Positions 52,744-62,250 are shown, numbered from the stretch's first letter. The stretch is DNA of 64,000 nucleotides from Streptomyces pseudovenezuelae (GCF_029892565.1 NZ_JARXVH010000026.1:35925-99924), one strand, 5' to 3'. Numbers and translations: made by a program. Notes: generated by a model not told the origin, from the letters alone.

Positions 52744-53388
52744 GTGGGAGACACAACAGTGCGGCGGACCCAGAAGGAACGCAACGAGCAGACGCGCCAG
52801 GCCCTTCTGGAGGCAGGAAGCTCGCTGCTTCGCGAAGTGGGTTACGCCCGTACCTCGGTCGCTCAGATCACCCAGCGAGCCAACCGTGCACACGGCACTT
52901 TCTATCTCCACTTCGAGAACAAGCGAGATCTCGTGTCTGTCCTCCTCGAGGACATGGCTGACGAAGGCAGGCAACAGGCTCGTGAAATCTGGCGCACCGC
53001 GCCCGGCGTCGAAGGACTCTGGACGACTCTTCGGGACTTCTTCGCCCTGATCACACCCGAGCGCAGCCTGTGGCAGTTGCTCGAAGAGGTGATAGCACTC
53101 GAGGAGGATGCGGCGCCACTCAGGTCGAGGCTCCGACACCTCTACGTCGAGCCGATCCTCCGAGGCCTCCAGGGGAACCCCGACGCTCGCGTCTCTCGAG
53201 CGGCAAACCTTGAGCTGCTCGCCGACATACTCGTGTCGGCGGGGCTGTACTTCACGCGAACCGGGACCCTTCCTGCGTCGCCCGACGTCACCGCGCTGCA
53301 CATGACTGTCGTCTGGCGCCACGCCATCGGACACCCGCTGACCGAGACCGAAGTGGCGCACCTCCAAGGCATGTTCGCGGCAGGCTAA
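52744..53388 (+). CDS. TetR-family regulator (second)
   Basis: 214 residues, GTG 52744. HTH: ERNEQTRQALLEAGSSLLREVGYARTSVAQITQRANRAHGTFYLHFENKRDLV, close in style to the other TetR (RAHGTFYLHF versus RAHGSFYLHF), so the pair may be related by duplication. Ligand domain ends HPLTETEVAHLQGMF. No TTACTGA dyad was found in its own promoter; the target is unclear. Confidence 0.88.
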   Translation: MGDTTVRRTQKERNEQTRQALLEAGSSLLREVGYARTSVAQITQRANRAHGTFYLHFENKRDLVSVLLEDMADEGRQQAREIWRTAPGVEGLWTTLRDFFALITPERSLWQLLEEVIALEEDAAPLRSRLRHLYVEPILRGLQGNPDARVSRAANLELLADILVSAGLYFTRTGTLPASPDVTALHMTVVWRHAIGHPLTETEVAHLQGMFAAG

Positions 53389-53461
53389 GAGGCCCTACTG
53401 ACCTCTTCGAGGTGTTGTCGGAGGGGGCGACGGGTGGTGATCCCTGCGGTAGGCCGGTGAT

Positions 53462-53620
53462 ATGCGGTATGCGCAGGGTGGCGGGTTGACCGCCGAGGGG
53501 CAGCAGGCTCGGGAGCGGGTCCGTTTCGAGGCTGGTGAGCGGTTCGTGCAGGGCGAGAAGAACGCGGTGATCGCGAAGGATCTGCGGGTCAGTGCGCGGG
53601 CGGGCATGGCAGCCGCTTCG
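53462..53620 (+). pseudogene. IS630-type transposase, N-terminal stub
   Basis: ATG 53462: MRYAQGGGLTAEGQQARERVRFEAGERFVQGEKNAVIAKDLRVS is the HTH start of actinobacterial IS630-like transposases. After about 45 codons it changes to unrelated sequence. Confidence 0.6.
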
Positions 53621-53701
53621 TCATCTGGTGCTCCACGAAGGCGAGTTGGAACTCTCACTTCCGACGTACTACCGCCCCGATCCGCCGTCAACAAACCACC
53701 G

Positions 53702-53920
53702 CTAGGAACCGGTACTGACGTCGTCGAGGCCGAACTCTCCGGTGACCGCAGTCTCGCAGAACAGGGCGTCGTCGTGCTGCACGCCCGCCGGCCACAGCCC
53801 CACGCCCAGGCGCTCATCGATGACCACGCAGCCGCCCTCGCTGAGGAAGTATTTGAACCAGGCGAAGGGCCGCTCGCCGCGGTCCATGTCGGGGTCGACG
53901 ACGCCCGGGACGGCATTGCG
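53702..53920 (-). pseudogene. C-terminal gene fragment of unknown family
   Basis: Minus strand: VPGVVDPDMDRGERPFAWFKYFLSEGGCVVIDERLGVGLWPAGVQHDDALFCETAVTGEFGLDDVSTG-stop. Looks like real protein sequence (aromatics, balanced charge) but has no start, being fused near 53920 to IS5-type sequence. Family not recognised. Confidence 0.4.
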
Positions 53921-53924
53921 GGCG

Positions 53925-54285
53925 ATCGGCCTGCCGCTGCCCGGCAGCCGCAACGGCTGTCGTGCCTTTACCGAGTCCGGCGTCGACCGGGTCTGCCGCG
54001 GCGCCCCGATCATCGCTGATGGCGGCTACCAGGGCACCGGCCTGCTGATCCCGCAGCGCAGACGGCGAGGCCGAAGACACCTCAGCCCCCAGCAGGAAGC
54101 AGAGAACGCCGTCCATCGCCGGGCCCGGGCACGGATCTAACACGCCCTGTCCCGGCTGAAGAACTGGAAACTTCTGCGGGACTGCCGGCTCAAGGGACAC
54201 GACGTTCACCAAACGATGCTGGGCATTGCCCGGATTCGCAACCTGCCCTCACTGGACAACTCCTGCCTCATACGGGACGACCTCT
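53925..54285 (+). pseudogene. IS5-family transposase, C-terminal remnant with in-frame TAA
   Basis: Plus strand: LPGSRNGCRAFTESGVDRVCRGAPIIADGGYQGTGLLIPQRRRRG (second Asp), LSPQQEAENAVHRRARARI, TAA at 54138-54140, then HALSRLKNWKLLRDCRLKGHDVHQTMLGIARIRNL. Relatives have Glu (catalytic) at the stop, so the nonsense codon removes the active site. Confidence 0.7.
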
Positions 54286-54889
54286 AGCAGTTCCTGATCC
54301 AATAGACCCAGGCCCATGGGGCGACGTCGTCGGAGCTGTGGGCCCCCGGTGTCGTGTAGCCGAGATTCCCATTGCCGTCATACATCCGGGCTCTCGTGCC
54401 GGTCGTCTGGTTGTTGTCCCACGACCCGGTGACGCCCCACGGCATGTAGTAATCGGCGCAGTCGTACATCTCGATGTAGCCGCCCCTGAAGTTCGTCTCA
54501 TCGTAGGCGCAGAACCAGCCGTAATCGGCTCCGCCTGAGCACGGGTCGTAAGCGGCGGCACCAGCGCCCAGGACAGAGCTCAGGTCCCGCGGCTTAGCTT
54601 CTCCCGGCACGGCTACGTGCACGCTGTTCCTGCCGCCAAGGGCGATCGTATTGAGGTTGACCCGCGTTCCGCCCATCTTGGCCTGGATACGTTCGACTTC
54701 GGTATTCAGCGCAACGGTCTGCGCGCCGCTCAGATGGATCGCCCTCGCCTGCGCGGCGAAATCCTGGCTGAGTTCGGTGGATGTGGAGGCGCTGGCAGTC
54801 GTGGTGGCCATCACCGCGAGCAGGGTGCCCGTGAGTGCGACGAAAAGCCGCCATCGCCTGCCGCCTGCCAAGACGCGGTACTTGGTCAT
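54284..54889 (-). CDS. Secreted peptidase-inhibitor (I36)-like protein
   Basis: 201 residues. Signal peptide RWRLFVALTGTLLAVMATTTASA. A helical pro-region (LSQDFAAQARAIHLSGAQTVALNTEVERIQAKMGG) precedes a beta-sandwich domain: CSGGADYGWFCAYDETNFRGGYIEMYDCADYYMPW, GSWDNNQTTGTRARMYDGNG, WAWVYWIRNC. The Cys pairs and FCAY-E-NF-G layout fit inhibitor family I36 (SMI-like metalloprotease inhibitor, crystallin-like). Extracellular inhibitor or hyphal surface protein. Confidence 0.8.
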   Translation of the reverse strand: MTKYRVLAGGRRWRLFVALTGTLLAVMATTTASASTSTELSQDFAAQARAIHLSGAQTVALNTEVERIQAKMGGTRVNLNTIALGGRNSVHVAVPGEAKPRDLSSVLGAGAAAYDPCSGGADYGWFCAYDETNFRGGYIEMYDCADYYMPWGVTGSWDNNQTTGTRARMYDGNGNLGYTTPGAHSSDDVAPWAWVYWIRNC

Positions 54890-55165
54890 TTAGTCCCCTT
54901 CCTCTCAGCCCGGACCAGGCTGGTCCGATCGATCCCGAACTCGGCCATACGGGCGGCCATTTCGGACCCGGCAGCAGTGGCCGTAGCCCGTTCCGTATGC
55001 TAAATCCGAGGCTCGAGCACCAGCAATCAATTCGAGGAGGGTTGAAATGTGGATCGCCGACGAGAGGGCCTTCCTTCACTGCCCCCGGCCACGCTGCTGG
55101 TTACGGCCGTCGCGAACGCCCTGGTCTGACGGCCCCGTGTCCCCTCCCGCCCTCCTGCCGCACAT
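54890..55165. other. Gap upstream of the inhibitor gene
   Basis: Holds the inhibitor promoter on the minus strand and the end of an IS5 remnant. No gene or clear motif recognised. Confidence 0.35.
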
Positions 55166-55176
55166 AAGACCGTGTC

Positions 55177-55545
55177 CTACGTGGTGAGGCGGACGAGGCG
55201 CTTGTAGCAGCAGAGGGCCGCGGCCAGTCCGAGAAATGCGAGGTAGTTGCGGGGATGACGCTCGTAGCGGGGGCTGAGTCTGCGGTAGCCGGACAGCCAC
55301 GACATCGTGCGCTCGATCACCCACCTCCGACGCCCTAATCGCTCGCTGGATTCGATGCCTTTGCGGGCGATGCGTACTCCGATTCGCTTCCATCGGAGCC
55401 ATCTGCGCAGGTCGGCGTGGTCGTAGGCTTTGTCTGCGTGTAGACGCTGGGGCTTGAAGTACCGGCCGCGGTGAGGGTCGTGTCTCGTTTGGTGACCCCC
55501 GATCATGGGCTTCAGCCCTTCGCTATCGTGGGTGTTGCCAGGCAC
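55177..55545 (-). pseudogene. IS5-family transposase, C-terminal fragment
   Basis: Minus strand: GNTHDSEGLKPMIGGHQTRHDPHRGRYFKPQRLHADKAYDHADLRRWL (second Asp), IARKGIESSERLGRRRWVIERTMSWLSGYRRLSPRYERHPRNYLAFLGLAAALCCYKRL (Glu). The N-terminal half is missing where it meets the MFS gene. The outer end GTCCTACGTGGTGAGG near 55171 is probably the element's terminal repeat. Confidence 0.8.
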
Positions 55546-56137
55546 CCACCGCGGTGATCAGGGCGAGCACGCCGGTCACGCCGAACGCCCACTGGAAGGA
55601 GGCGTGTTCGACGATCCCGCCGGACATCAGCGGGGCGAGGAAGGCGCCGAGCGACAGGGCCGTGGTCCAGGAGGCCAGCCCCTTGGCTCGCGCGGCTGGG
55701 GTGGTCGTGATCGAGGTGATCATGGACAGGGAGGCGGGGAAGAGCGCGGCGGCTCCGATCCCGGAGATCGCCTGGCCGGTGATCAGCTGGGCTGCCGAGT
55801 GGGAGGTGGCGGACACCAGGTAGCCGACGGCGGACAGCAGCGCCGCGCCCACCACCAGTTTTCTACGGCCGTACAGGTCGCCCACAACACCGAAGGTCAA
55901 CGCGAGGATGGCGGCGGGCACCAGGAAGGCGTCACTGATCCAGGTCAGTTCTCCGCCGGACGCATGGAGGGTTCGCTGCATGACGCCGTTGATCGCGGCG
56001 GGCAGGACCAGTCCGATCTGGGCCAGGCAGACGGCCAGACAACCGGCGATGATCGTGCCGGTGTGGCGTGCCGCGGTGGCCGGTGCGGCATCGGACGACG
56101 GGACGGCGGGTGGGTTGTAGGCGGGGGTGGAGAGCAT
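55546..56137 (-). pseudogene. MFS drug transporter, N-terminal half
   Basis: ATG 56137. About 197 codons with six helices: GTIIAGCLAVCLAQIGLVLPAAINGVMQ, LTWISDAFLVPAAILALTFGVVGDLYGRRKLVV (motif A GDLYGRRK), SGIGAAALFPASLSMI (motif C-like), WAFGVTGVLALITAVGAW. It is cut by the IS5 fragment near 55546, whereas the DHA2-type family has about 480 residues and 14 helices. Non-functional. Confidence 0.8.
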
Positions 56138-56265
56138 GTCTCCTCCTTGCAGGGTTTGGCGGGATGTACGGCCCGAGAGGGACGGTGTGAGCTGGGCGCA
56201 CCGGGCGGGGGCGGTGTGCTTTCAGCGGAGGGTGGGGCCTCAGCGAGGGAGGGCGGGGAACGTCG

Positions 56266-57204
56266 TCAGACGCGGGGGCGGAGTTCGGCCATGCAGCCGA
56301 AGAGACCGGGACCGTTGAGCGGGGGCAGGGTGGGGTCGAGCTCCCGGTAGACGGTGTGCACGTTGACGGCGAGGCGTTCACTCTCGTCAAGGTCGGCGAA
56401 GCGGCCGAGGCGGATGTCGCGTGCCGCGTCCATGACCGGCATTCCGGCGGTGAAGCGGGCGGTGGCCTGCTCATGGACGTGTTCGAGGTAGTCACGGATC
56501 TCGCGGACGGCCTGTTTGGTGGTGACGGGGCCGTGGCCGGGTACGACGATGTCCGCGTCGAGGCCCAGCAGCAGGTCGCAGGCGGCGAGCCAGCGGGTGA
56601 AGGGGCCGTGCCAGACGATCGGCGCCGCCCCGGCGAAGGCGATGTCGCCGGTGTAGACGGTCCGGGACCGCGGCACGTGCACGATTGTGTCGTCGGCGCT
56701 GTGCGCGGGCCCCACGTCGATGAGGCGGACCTCGGTGCCACCGATGTCCAGAACCGTCTCGCCGTCGAAGACCCGGGTCGGGAGGGTGGGTTCGATGCCG
56801 GCGTAGTCGAAACGGCCGAAGATCCGTCGCGCGAAGTGTCCGGTGGGGCCGTCCATGCCGGTCAGCGCCAGGATCTCGGCCGGACCCACCTGTCGCATGT
56901 CCGCCACGGACCCGCGGGCCGCGATGATCTCGGCGTGGGCCACGAGCTGGTTGCCGAACTAGTGGTCGCCGTTGCCATGGGTGTTGACCACGGTGGCGAT
57001 CGGCGCGGTGGCGGTCAGCGGCGTGAGCGCGTCGAGCATGGTCCTGGTCAGCCGCAGGTCGTAGAGGGTGTCGACGAGCAGTGACTCGCCCCGGCCGGTG
57101 ATCAGCCCGGCGTTGCTCATGCCCCATCCGGACTCGCCTGCGATCCAGGCGTAACAGCCGTGTCCGACCTCGACACAGCCTGTGCGGGTTGCCACGGAAG
57201 CCAC
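56266..57204 (-). pseudogene. MBL-fold hydrolase with an amber codon
   Basis: One frame from ATG 57204: GCVEVGHGCYAWIAGESGWGMSNAGLI, TVVNTHGNGDH (metal motif), then TAG at 56959-56961, then FGNQLVAHAEII, YTGDIAFAGAAPIVWHGP, VPGHGPVT and an extended C-terminus. Relatives read NGDHWFGN, so the stop replaces Trp. All other ligands (GDH, DVGPAHSADDTIVHV, GDI, GHG) are intact. Without readthrough a second start at 56943 gives only a metal-site-deficient part. Next to the truncated MFS gene and a TetR gene with a strong operator. Confidence 0.75.
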
Positions 57205-57251
57205 GTTGCCTCCTGTTCTCGCCCCGCATCAGATGGCGAGACTTGAGTATA

Positions 57252-57273
57252 TTGATGGACTGGGGTCCATCAA
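57252..57273. promoter_or_regulatory. 22-base palindromic operator of the TetR/hydrolase pair
   Basis: TTGATGGAC-TGGG-GTCCATCAA, perfect 9-base arms, between the divergent MBL hydrolase and TetR genes. Confidence 0.75.
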
Positions 57274-57372
57274 TGGCCGCTAATCTAAGAAGGTGGCGGG
57301 GTGGCGTCAATACCCGTGCGGCCATGTGCTGTACTGGCGGCCATGAAGATCCCGGAGGCAGGAGGCGAAGTG

Positions 57373-57987
57373 GTGTCCACGCCCGCAGCACCGCCCGCCG
57401 GACGCCGGGAACGCAAGCGACAGCAGGTGCGCGACCGGCTCTACGCGGCTGCGGTGCACTTGTTCGTCGCCCAGGGGTACGAGACGACGACCATGGACCA
57501 GATCGCCGAAACCGCCGACGTCGCCCGGGCCACCGTCTTCAACCACTTCTCGCAAAAGGTCGGGTTCCTTGAGGAGTGGGGCGTCCGCCGCCGCGCCCGC
57601 GTCAACGAGATCCTCGGCTCCCAGCACGCCGAGGACCTGCCGGTCGGAGACCGGCTGCGTCGCTATCTGAAAGAGATGGCCGACCTCAACGCCGTCTCCC
57701 GCGCCGAGACCACTATCCTGATGGACGCCTCCGCGCGGTACGGCCGCCTCCTTCAGGACCCGTCCCTGGAGATCGAACTCGCCAGAATCGTCGAACAGGG
57801 GCGGGGGAGCGGTGAGATCAGGGCGGCCGTCGACTGCGACCAGGCCGGACAACTGCTGGCCGCCTGCTACTTCACGACAATCCTGCGCTGGATCCGGGAG
57901 GAACCAGCCCCCTTCGACCTCCACCAGCGCCTCGCTGGCGCGCTCGACATCATCCTGCTGGGTCTCCTCGTCGGCGAAGCGGCCTGA
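57373..57987 (+). CDS. TetR-family repressor
   Basis: 204 residues. GTG 57373 is chosen (AGGAGG 7 bases upstream); an extended frame begins at 57301. HTH: VRDRLYAAAVHLFVAQGYETTTMDQIAETADVARATVFNHFSQKVGFL. Ligand domain typical. It probably represses the divergent MBL hydrolase and MFS genes through the palindrome; both targets are now broken, so the regulator is likely an orphan. Confidence 0.88.
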   Translation: MSTPAAPPAGRRERKRQQVRDRLYAAAVHLFVAQGYETTTMDQIAETADVARATVFNHFSQKVGFLEEWGVRRRARVNEILGSQHAEDLPVGDRLRRYLKEMADLNAVSRAETTILMDASARYGRLLQDPSLEIELARIVEQGRGSGEIRAAVDCDQAGQLLAACYFTTILRWIREEPAPFDLHQRLAGALDIILLGLLVGEAA

Positions 57988-58001
57988 CCGGGCACGTCCC
58001 C

Positions 58002-58310
58002 TTGTCCAAGCCGCAGGTGAAGGGCCGCAAGAGATTCATCGTCACCGACACCCTCGGCCTGCGCTTGGCCGTCCACGTCGTCGCGGCGAGCATCCAGGAC
58101 CGCGACAGCGCGAAGCGGCCGTTACTGTGGACCAGGCTCGACCACCCCGGGGTCCGGACGGTCTGGGCAGACCAGGGCTTCGCCGACCGTCTGGTCGACT
58201 GGACCGCCCAGATCCTCGGCCGTGAGCTGGAGATCGTCCGCAAGGATCCTGACCAGCGCGGCTTCCAGGTCCAGCCCAAGCGGTGTGCGGTGGAGCGCAC
58301 CTTGTCCGAG
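58002..58310 (+). pseudogene. IS5-family transposase, internal/C-terminal fragment
   Basis: SKPQVKGRKRFIVTDTLGLRLAVHVVAASIQDRDSAKRP, TVWADQGFADRLVDWTAQILGRELEIVRKDPDQRGFQVQPKRCAVERTL. Includes the second Asp (ADQGF) and ends at the ERT motif. Both ends are cut. Confidence 0.75.
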
Positions 58311-58389
58311 GCTCTTTGTCCAGTCGTACTGGCATCGTTGTCAGGCTGGGTGGAGGGGCCAGCTCGCCCGGACCTCAACCGCGTCGAGC

Positions 58390-58620
58390 AGGTACTACGG
58401 CGGCGAGATCTTCGACGCCACCATCTGCGCCCTGATCTGGCAGCAGGCCGTGAACGGTGCCCTGGCCGACGAGCCCACCACCGGCTCCCCGATCGTCACC
58501 AACTCCCCGTCCGCCCTGGGCGGGCCGCGCACCCCGATCGTCATCCTGCCCGGGGCCCAGCCGCGCCGCCGCGCCGGGCCCGACCCAGAAGTAGGGCGTC
58601 GCACCGGTGGCCGGAAAGCA
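58390..58620 (+). pseudogene. Gene fragment of unknown family
   Basis: Plus strand reads SRYYGGEIFDATICALIWQQAVNGALADEPTTGSPIVTNSPSALGGPRTPIVILPG without a start; it is joined to the IS5 fragment. Protein-like, but I do not recognise the family. Confidence 0.35.
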
Positions 58621-58667
58621 CTGTCCGCCCGCCGTTCGGGTTGGCCTCGGGGGCGATCAGGGGTTAG

Positions 58668-58696
58668 TTTCGATACGAAACGGTAGCGTATCGAAA
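58668..58696. promoter_or_regulatory. 29-base dyad operator upstream of TetR gene
   Basis: TTTCGATACG-N9-CGTATCGAAA with perfect 10-base arms, and a nested GTTTCG-ATA-CGAAAC on the left side. It lies 70 bases before the TetR start. Confidence 0.75.
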
Positions 58697-58765
58697 GTGG
58701 GGCGGTCACTCTTGACCGGGGCATCGAGTGGGCCGCGTAGCGGTGGGGCGGACGTGGCGGCCGGC

Positions 58766-59338
58766 ATGGGGCGGCCGCGGGATGCTCGTCGGGATGTGGC
58801 GATCCTGGAGGCGACGTTGTCGCTGCTGACGGAGCTTGGGTACGAGCAGTTGTCGATTGAGGCGGTTGCGGGGCGGTCGGGGGCTGCCAAGACGACGATT
58901 TACCGTCGTTATCGGGACAAGGCCGACCTTGTTGCCGCGGCGGTGGACTATCGCTCGCATGCCACGCCGCCCTCGCCTGCCGCGGTCGGCCTGCGGGAGA
59001 ACCTGCTTGCGCTTGCCGGGTGGCTGGCTCGGGAGATTGCCGAGCAGGAGATCGGACTGCTCGGGGCGCTGTTCGCGGGGATGCGTGGGGACCCGCGGCT
59101 TGCTGAGGAGATGCGTCGAATCCTGCGCCGGGACGAGGCGGCGATGACTGATGAGCCGTTCCGCAAGGCGATCGGGGACGGCGAGCGGTTGACTCCCCGG
59201 GCCGCCGAGCTCTTTGCCGAGATCGCTCCGGCGGTCATCGTGCACCGTGTGGTCGTCGCGGGCGAGCCGTGCGATGAACGCTTTGTCGAGCACCTCGTCG
59301 ACGACATTCTCCTGCCGTTGCTGCTTGAGGGCCGCTGA
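58766..59338 (+). CDS. TetR-family regulator
   Basis: 190 residues from ATG 58766 (GTG 58754 and TTG 58712 are other choices). HTH: RRDVAILEATLSLLTELGYEQLSIEAVAGRSGAAKTTIYRRYRDKADLVAAAV; TetR_C_11-like ligand domain with HVVVAGEPCDERFVEHLVDDILLPLL. Followed 60 bases later by a NAD(P)-binding protein on the same strand, probably its target together with itself via the dyad. Confidence 0.88.
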   Translation: MGRPRDARRDVAILEATLSLLTELGYEQLSIEAVAGRSGAAKTTIYRRYRDKADLVAAAVDYRSHATPPSPAAVGLRENLLALAGWLAREIAEQEIGLLGALFAGMRGDPRLAEEMRRILRRDEAAMTDEPFRKAIGDGERLTPRAAELFAEIAPAVIVHRVVVAGEPCDERFVEHLVDDILLPLLLEGR

Positions 59339-59398
59339 GGCAATCCCGTTCCGTGCGTACTGAGTGCGGCGGGTGTGACAAGTGAAAGGGGATTCATC

Positions 59399-60255
59399 GT
59401 GATCGTTGTCACCGGGGCCACGGGCGCGTTGAACGGCGCCACTGTTGAGCACCTTCTCAAGCGTGTTCCTGCGGAGCGGATCGGCGTAAGCGTGCGCGAC
59501 GTCGGCAAGGCACGGCACTTCGCCGAACGCGGGGTGCGGGTGCGGCAGGGCTCTTACGCGGATCCGGCCGCGCTGCGCCACTCCTTCGAGGGTGCTGAGC
59601 AGGTCCTGCTCGTGTCCTCCAGTGACCCGCATGCCGACCATGTCGGCTTGCACCGCGTCGGCATCGAGGCTGCCGTCGCAGCGGGAGCCCGGCGCATCCT
59701 GTACACCAGCCATCAGGGTGCCGGGGTCGACAGTCCCTTCCCCCGGCCCGGGATCACGCCGCGACCGAGGTGCTCCTCGCCGAATCCGGTGTCGCCTGGA
59801 CCTCGCTGCGCAACGGTTACTACGCCCACAGCGTGCTTTGGCTGCTCAGCCCCTGGCGGCAGACCGGCGAGATCGCGGCTCCGGCCGATGGCCCGATTTC
59901 CTGGACCGACCGCGCCGACTCCGCCGAAGCGGCAGCGGTCATCCTGGCCGGTGACCGGAGGTTCGACGGGCCGGTCACCCTCACCGCGCGGCAGGCCGTG
60001 ACCCTCGCCGACGTCGCCGCGATGGCCTCCGAGATCAGCGGCCGCGAGGTCAAGCGAGTCGTGCTGGACGACGAGGAGTGGATCGCGGACAAGGTCGCGG
60101 ATGGCATGCCGGAGGGGATGGCACGGATGATGCTCACCAGATACCAGGCCGCTCGCGAAGGCCGCTTCGCCGGGGTCGACCCCCTGCTGGCCAATCTGCT
60201 CGGCCGCGAACCCCGCGGCGTCGCCGAGCAGTTGGAGGATGACAGCACCGGCTGA
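59399..60255 (+). pseudogene. NmrA/SDR-type NAD(P)H-binding protein with a one-base deletion
   Basis: GTG 59399 after AAGGGGA. First part IVVTGATGALNGATVEHLL, VSVRDVGKARHFAERGVRVRQGSYADPAAL, VLLVSSSDP. At a C-run near 59748 one base appears missing; the other frame continues RDHAATEVLLAESGVAWTSLRNGYYAHS, AVTLADVAAMASEISGREV to the stop at 60255. Relatives run through as one protein (QOR2-like quinone reductase/NmrA type, about 285 residues). Could be a sequencing slip instead of a mutation. Confidence 0.75.
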
Positions 60256-60439
60256 AGGATCGCCGAGGCAAGGGAAAGGGGCTGGGCTTCATCGGTGACA
60301 TCAGCGATATCGGCTGTATTGGAGATATCGGTGATGGGGGCCAGCTCCTCGGTTCCGTTTGAGAATTTCGCTCGATTCGTGAAGGTGCTGGCCACGATCT
60401 GATCGCTGCGGCATATCGCAGTATGCGTATGAACGACGT

Positions 60440-60707
60440 CTCCGGTAGGTGGGTTCATCGACCAAGAAGACGCTCACCTGCACGGAGACCCCGCGAAGAG
60501 ACGCTACCCGCGTTCGCTCGTCACGACCTGACCGACGCCCAGTGGACGGTACTCGAACCGCTCCTGCCAATCGCTACGACCTGCGACACCGTCGGGCCGA
60601 TCAGCGCGGCGACCACGACGAAGCCTTCCTGGACTGGGTTTTTTTGGTGGTACCTCGCCACGGTGGAGCTGACCGATCGGCTGATTGCATCACGGAATCT
60701 CGCCTGA
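60440..60707 (+). pseudogene. IS5-type transposase fragments
   Basis: The first piece, LPAFARHDLTDAQWTVLEPLLP, is the conserved start of an IS5 transposase. It joins a second piece read as YDLRHRRADQRGDHDEAFLDWVF and, after a T7 run at 60639-60645, WWYLATVELTDRLIASRNLA-stop. The whole is a deletion derivative. Confidence 0.5.
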
Positions 60708-60744
60708 GCTGTGCTCGAATAACTGGTGACGCAGGCCGCGCGGA

Positions 60745-62250
60745 CTACTCGTCCTGGAACGCCGGAATCTGCCGCATGGCCAGCACCGTGCCGTCCGGAC
60801 TGATCGAGACCAGCCCGCCCCACTCGCGGTCCCGGAACGTCCCATGTCGCTTGTCCCTCCACGCGTGTACGCGTTGCCGATAGGCTGCGATATCAGCGTG
60901 TCGTTTGTCCTCTTTCCTGGTGACGACAGCATCGAGGATGTCGGCCGCGACTCCTGAGAACGCTTGGACCCTTTCGCCGTTGAGCCGGAAGACATGATCC
61001 GTGCCCTCGAACTTCTTGCCCAACAGCGTGCGTCGGACCGCGGTGCCCGCCGTGCCGTAGAACCGGGCGATGCCCTCCCACCCCAGTACCGGACGTGTGC
61101 CTGGTTGCGAAGCGGCATCCAGAGGGCTGAGACCGAAGCCCTCCACCGCGCGCGGGGCGAGCGTCCAGGTCTCGCCGACGTGGTGAACGAGACCGTGGTC
61201 GGCCAAGCGCCGCAAGGTCCGGTAGGCAGTGGCCCGGGACACCGAGGCCGTAGCGACAAGATCGCTGACCGTCTGGGCAGGCTGGACGTGCAGTGCCCCG
61301 ATGACCATGAGGGCGGAGCTGCCGAGACCGCGGTGGGCGAAGGCGGCGTGGCCCATCAGGCGGGCGACGACGGTGGAGTCGATATCGGCCGTCATGCCTG
61401 TCTCAGGGGTGGTCCACTCCTCAAGCGCCAGGTCGGGGGGGTACTGAGTGGTCCAGAAACGAGACAGCGAAGCGCGGGCACGAGGGTTACCCGTGCCGGC
61501 GTGGTCGAGGTACCAGGTGGAGCCCTCCCGGCTGTGACCGACCCGCAGACGACGCAGCCAGCCTTCCGGTTTGAGGACCGTCTCGTAGACCGCGCGCAGC
61601 GTCGTCCGGGAGATCCCCGCTTCCTCCGCGGTCTGCCGCTCACTGGCGTGGTGCAGCGGGCCGCCGGCGGTCTCGGCGAAGCTCAGATGGGCCCGCAGCA
61701 CCCGCAGCGCGGTCCGTCCCCGCTCGCCGCGCCACGGCGTGGTCTCGATGCGATCCCGCAGCGCGGCGAGGACCTCGTAGGCGTGGTGACGCGACTCCAG
61801 CACGCGCGTTCCAGTGACCACGGCCGAGGCACTGGCCCACACCCGACGGATGTAGTCCAGGGCGCGCGCCTGCCCCGAACGCAGCGCGATGTGCTGAGCA
61901 TGCCGGCCACCGTCGTGGTCGGGGTGCAGCAACAGCCGGGTCAGCTCGTCGACGGTGCCGCCGGACCGGGCGACATGGCAGGCGATGGCCGCCGTGATGC
62001 GGTGCCCGTGCCTGGCCGCACCCTCCCGGTCCTGGCGCATGACTACGGTGCGGCCGTCGGAGCCAAGTCTGCTGTAACTGCCGGTCGCGTAGCGGCCGGT
62101 GAGATCCCCGAGAAGAACGAGCTCGGCCGCAGCCGGGCGAAGCCGGTGGAGGCCCAGGCGGTCGAGCGGTTCAGTTGTCTGCCGTTGTGGTTCTGCCTGA
62201 TGACTGTGTTGGGGCACGGTGAGGTCGTCTCGCAAAGACGAGGGCGCCAC
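60745..62250 (-). CDS. HTH protein of mobile-element type
   Basis: 501 residues. Two winged-HTH-like parts: FAETAGGPLHHASERQTAEEAGISRTTLRAVYETVLKPEGWLRRLRVG (about 195-240) and VSDLVATASVSRATAYRTLRRLADHGLVHHVGETWTLAP (about 330-370). No nuclease, ATPase or primase motif seen. Similar proteins occur on Streptomyces plasmids and prophages, where they probably act in replication or its control; this assignment is by resemblance. Paired direct repeats lie about 215-300 bases upstream. Confidence 0.6.
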   Translation of the reverse strand: MAPSSLRDDLTVPQHSHQAEPQRQTTEPLDRLGLHRLRPAAAELVLLGDLTGRYATGSYSRLGSDGRTVVMRQDREGAARHGHRITAAIACHVARSGGTVDELTRLLLHPDHDGGRHAQHIALRSGQARALDYIRRVWASASAVVTGTRVLESRHHAYEVLAALRDRIETTPWRGERGRTALRVLRAHLSFAETAGGPLHHASERQTAEEAGISRTTLRAVYETVLKPEGWLRRLRVGHSREGSTWYLDHAGTGNPRARASLSRFWTTQYPPDLALEEWTTPETGMTADIDSTVVARLMGHAAFAHRGLGSSALMVIGALHVQPAQTVSDLVATASVSRATAYRTLRRLADHGLVHHVGETWTLAPRAVEGFGLSPLDAASQPGTRPVLGWEGIARFYGTAGTAVRRTLLGKKFEGTDHVFRLNGERVQAFSGVAADILDAVVTRKEDKRHADIAAYRQRVHAWRDKRHGTFRDREWGGLVSISPDGTVLAMRQIPAFQDE

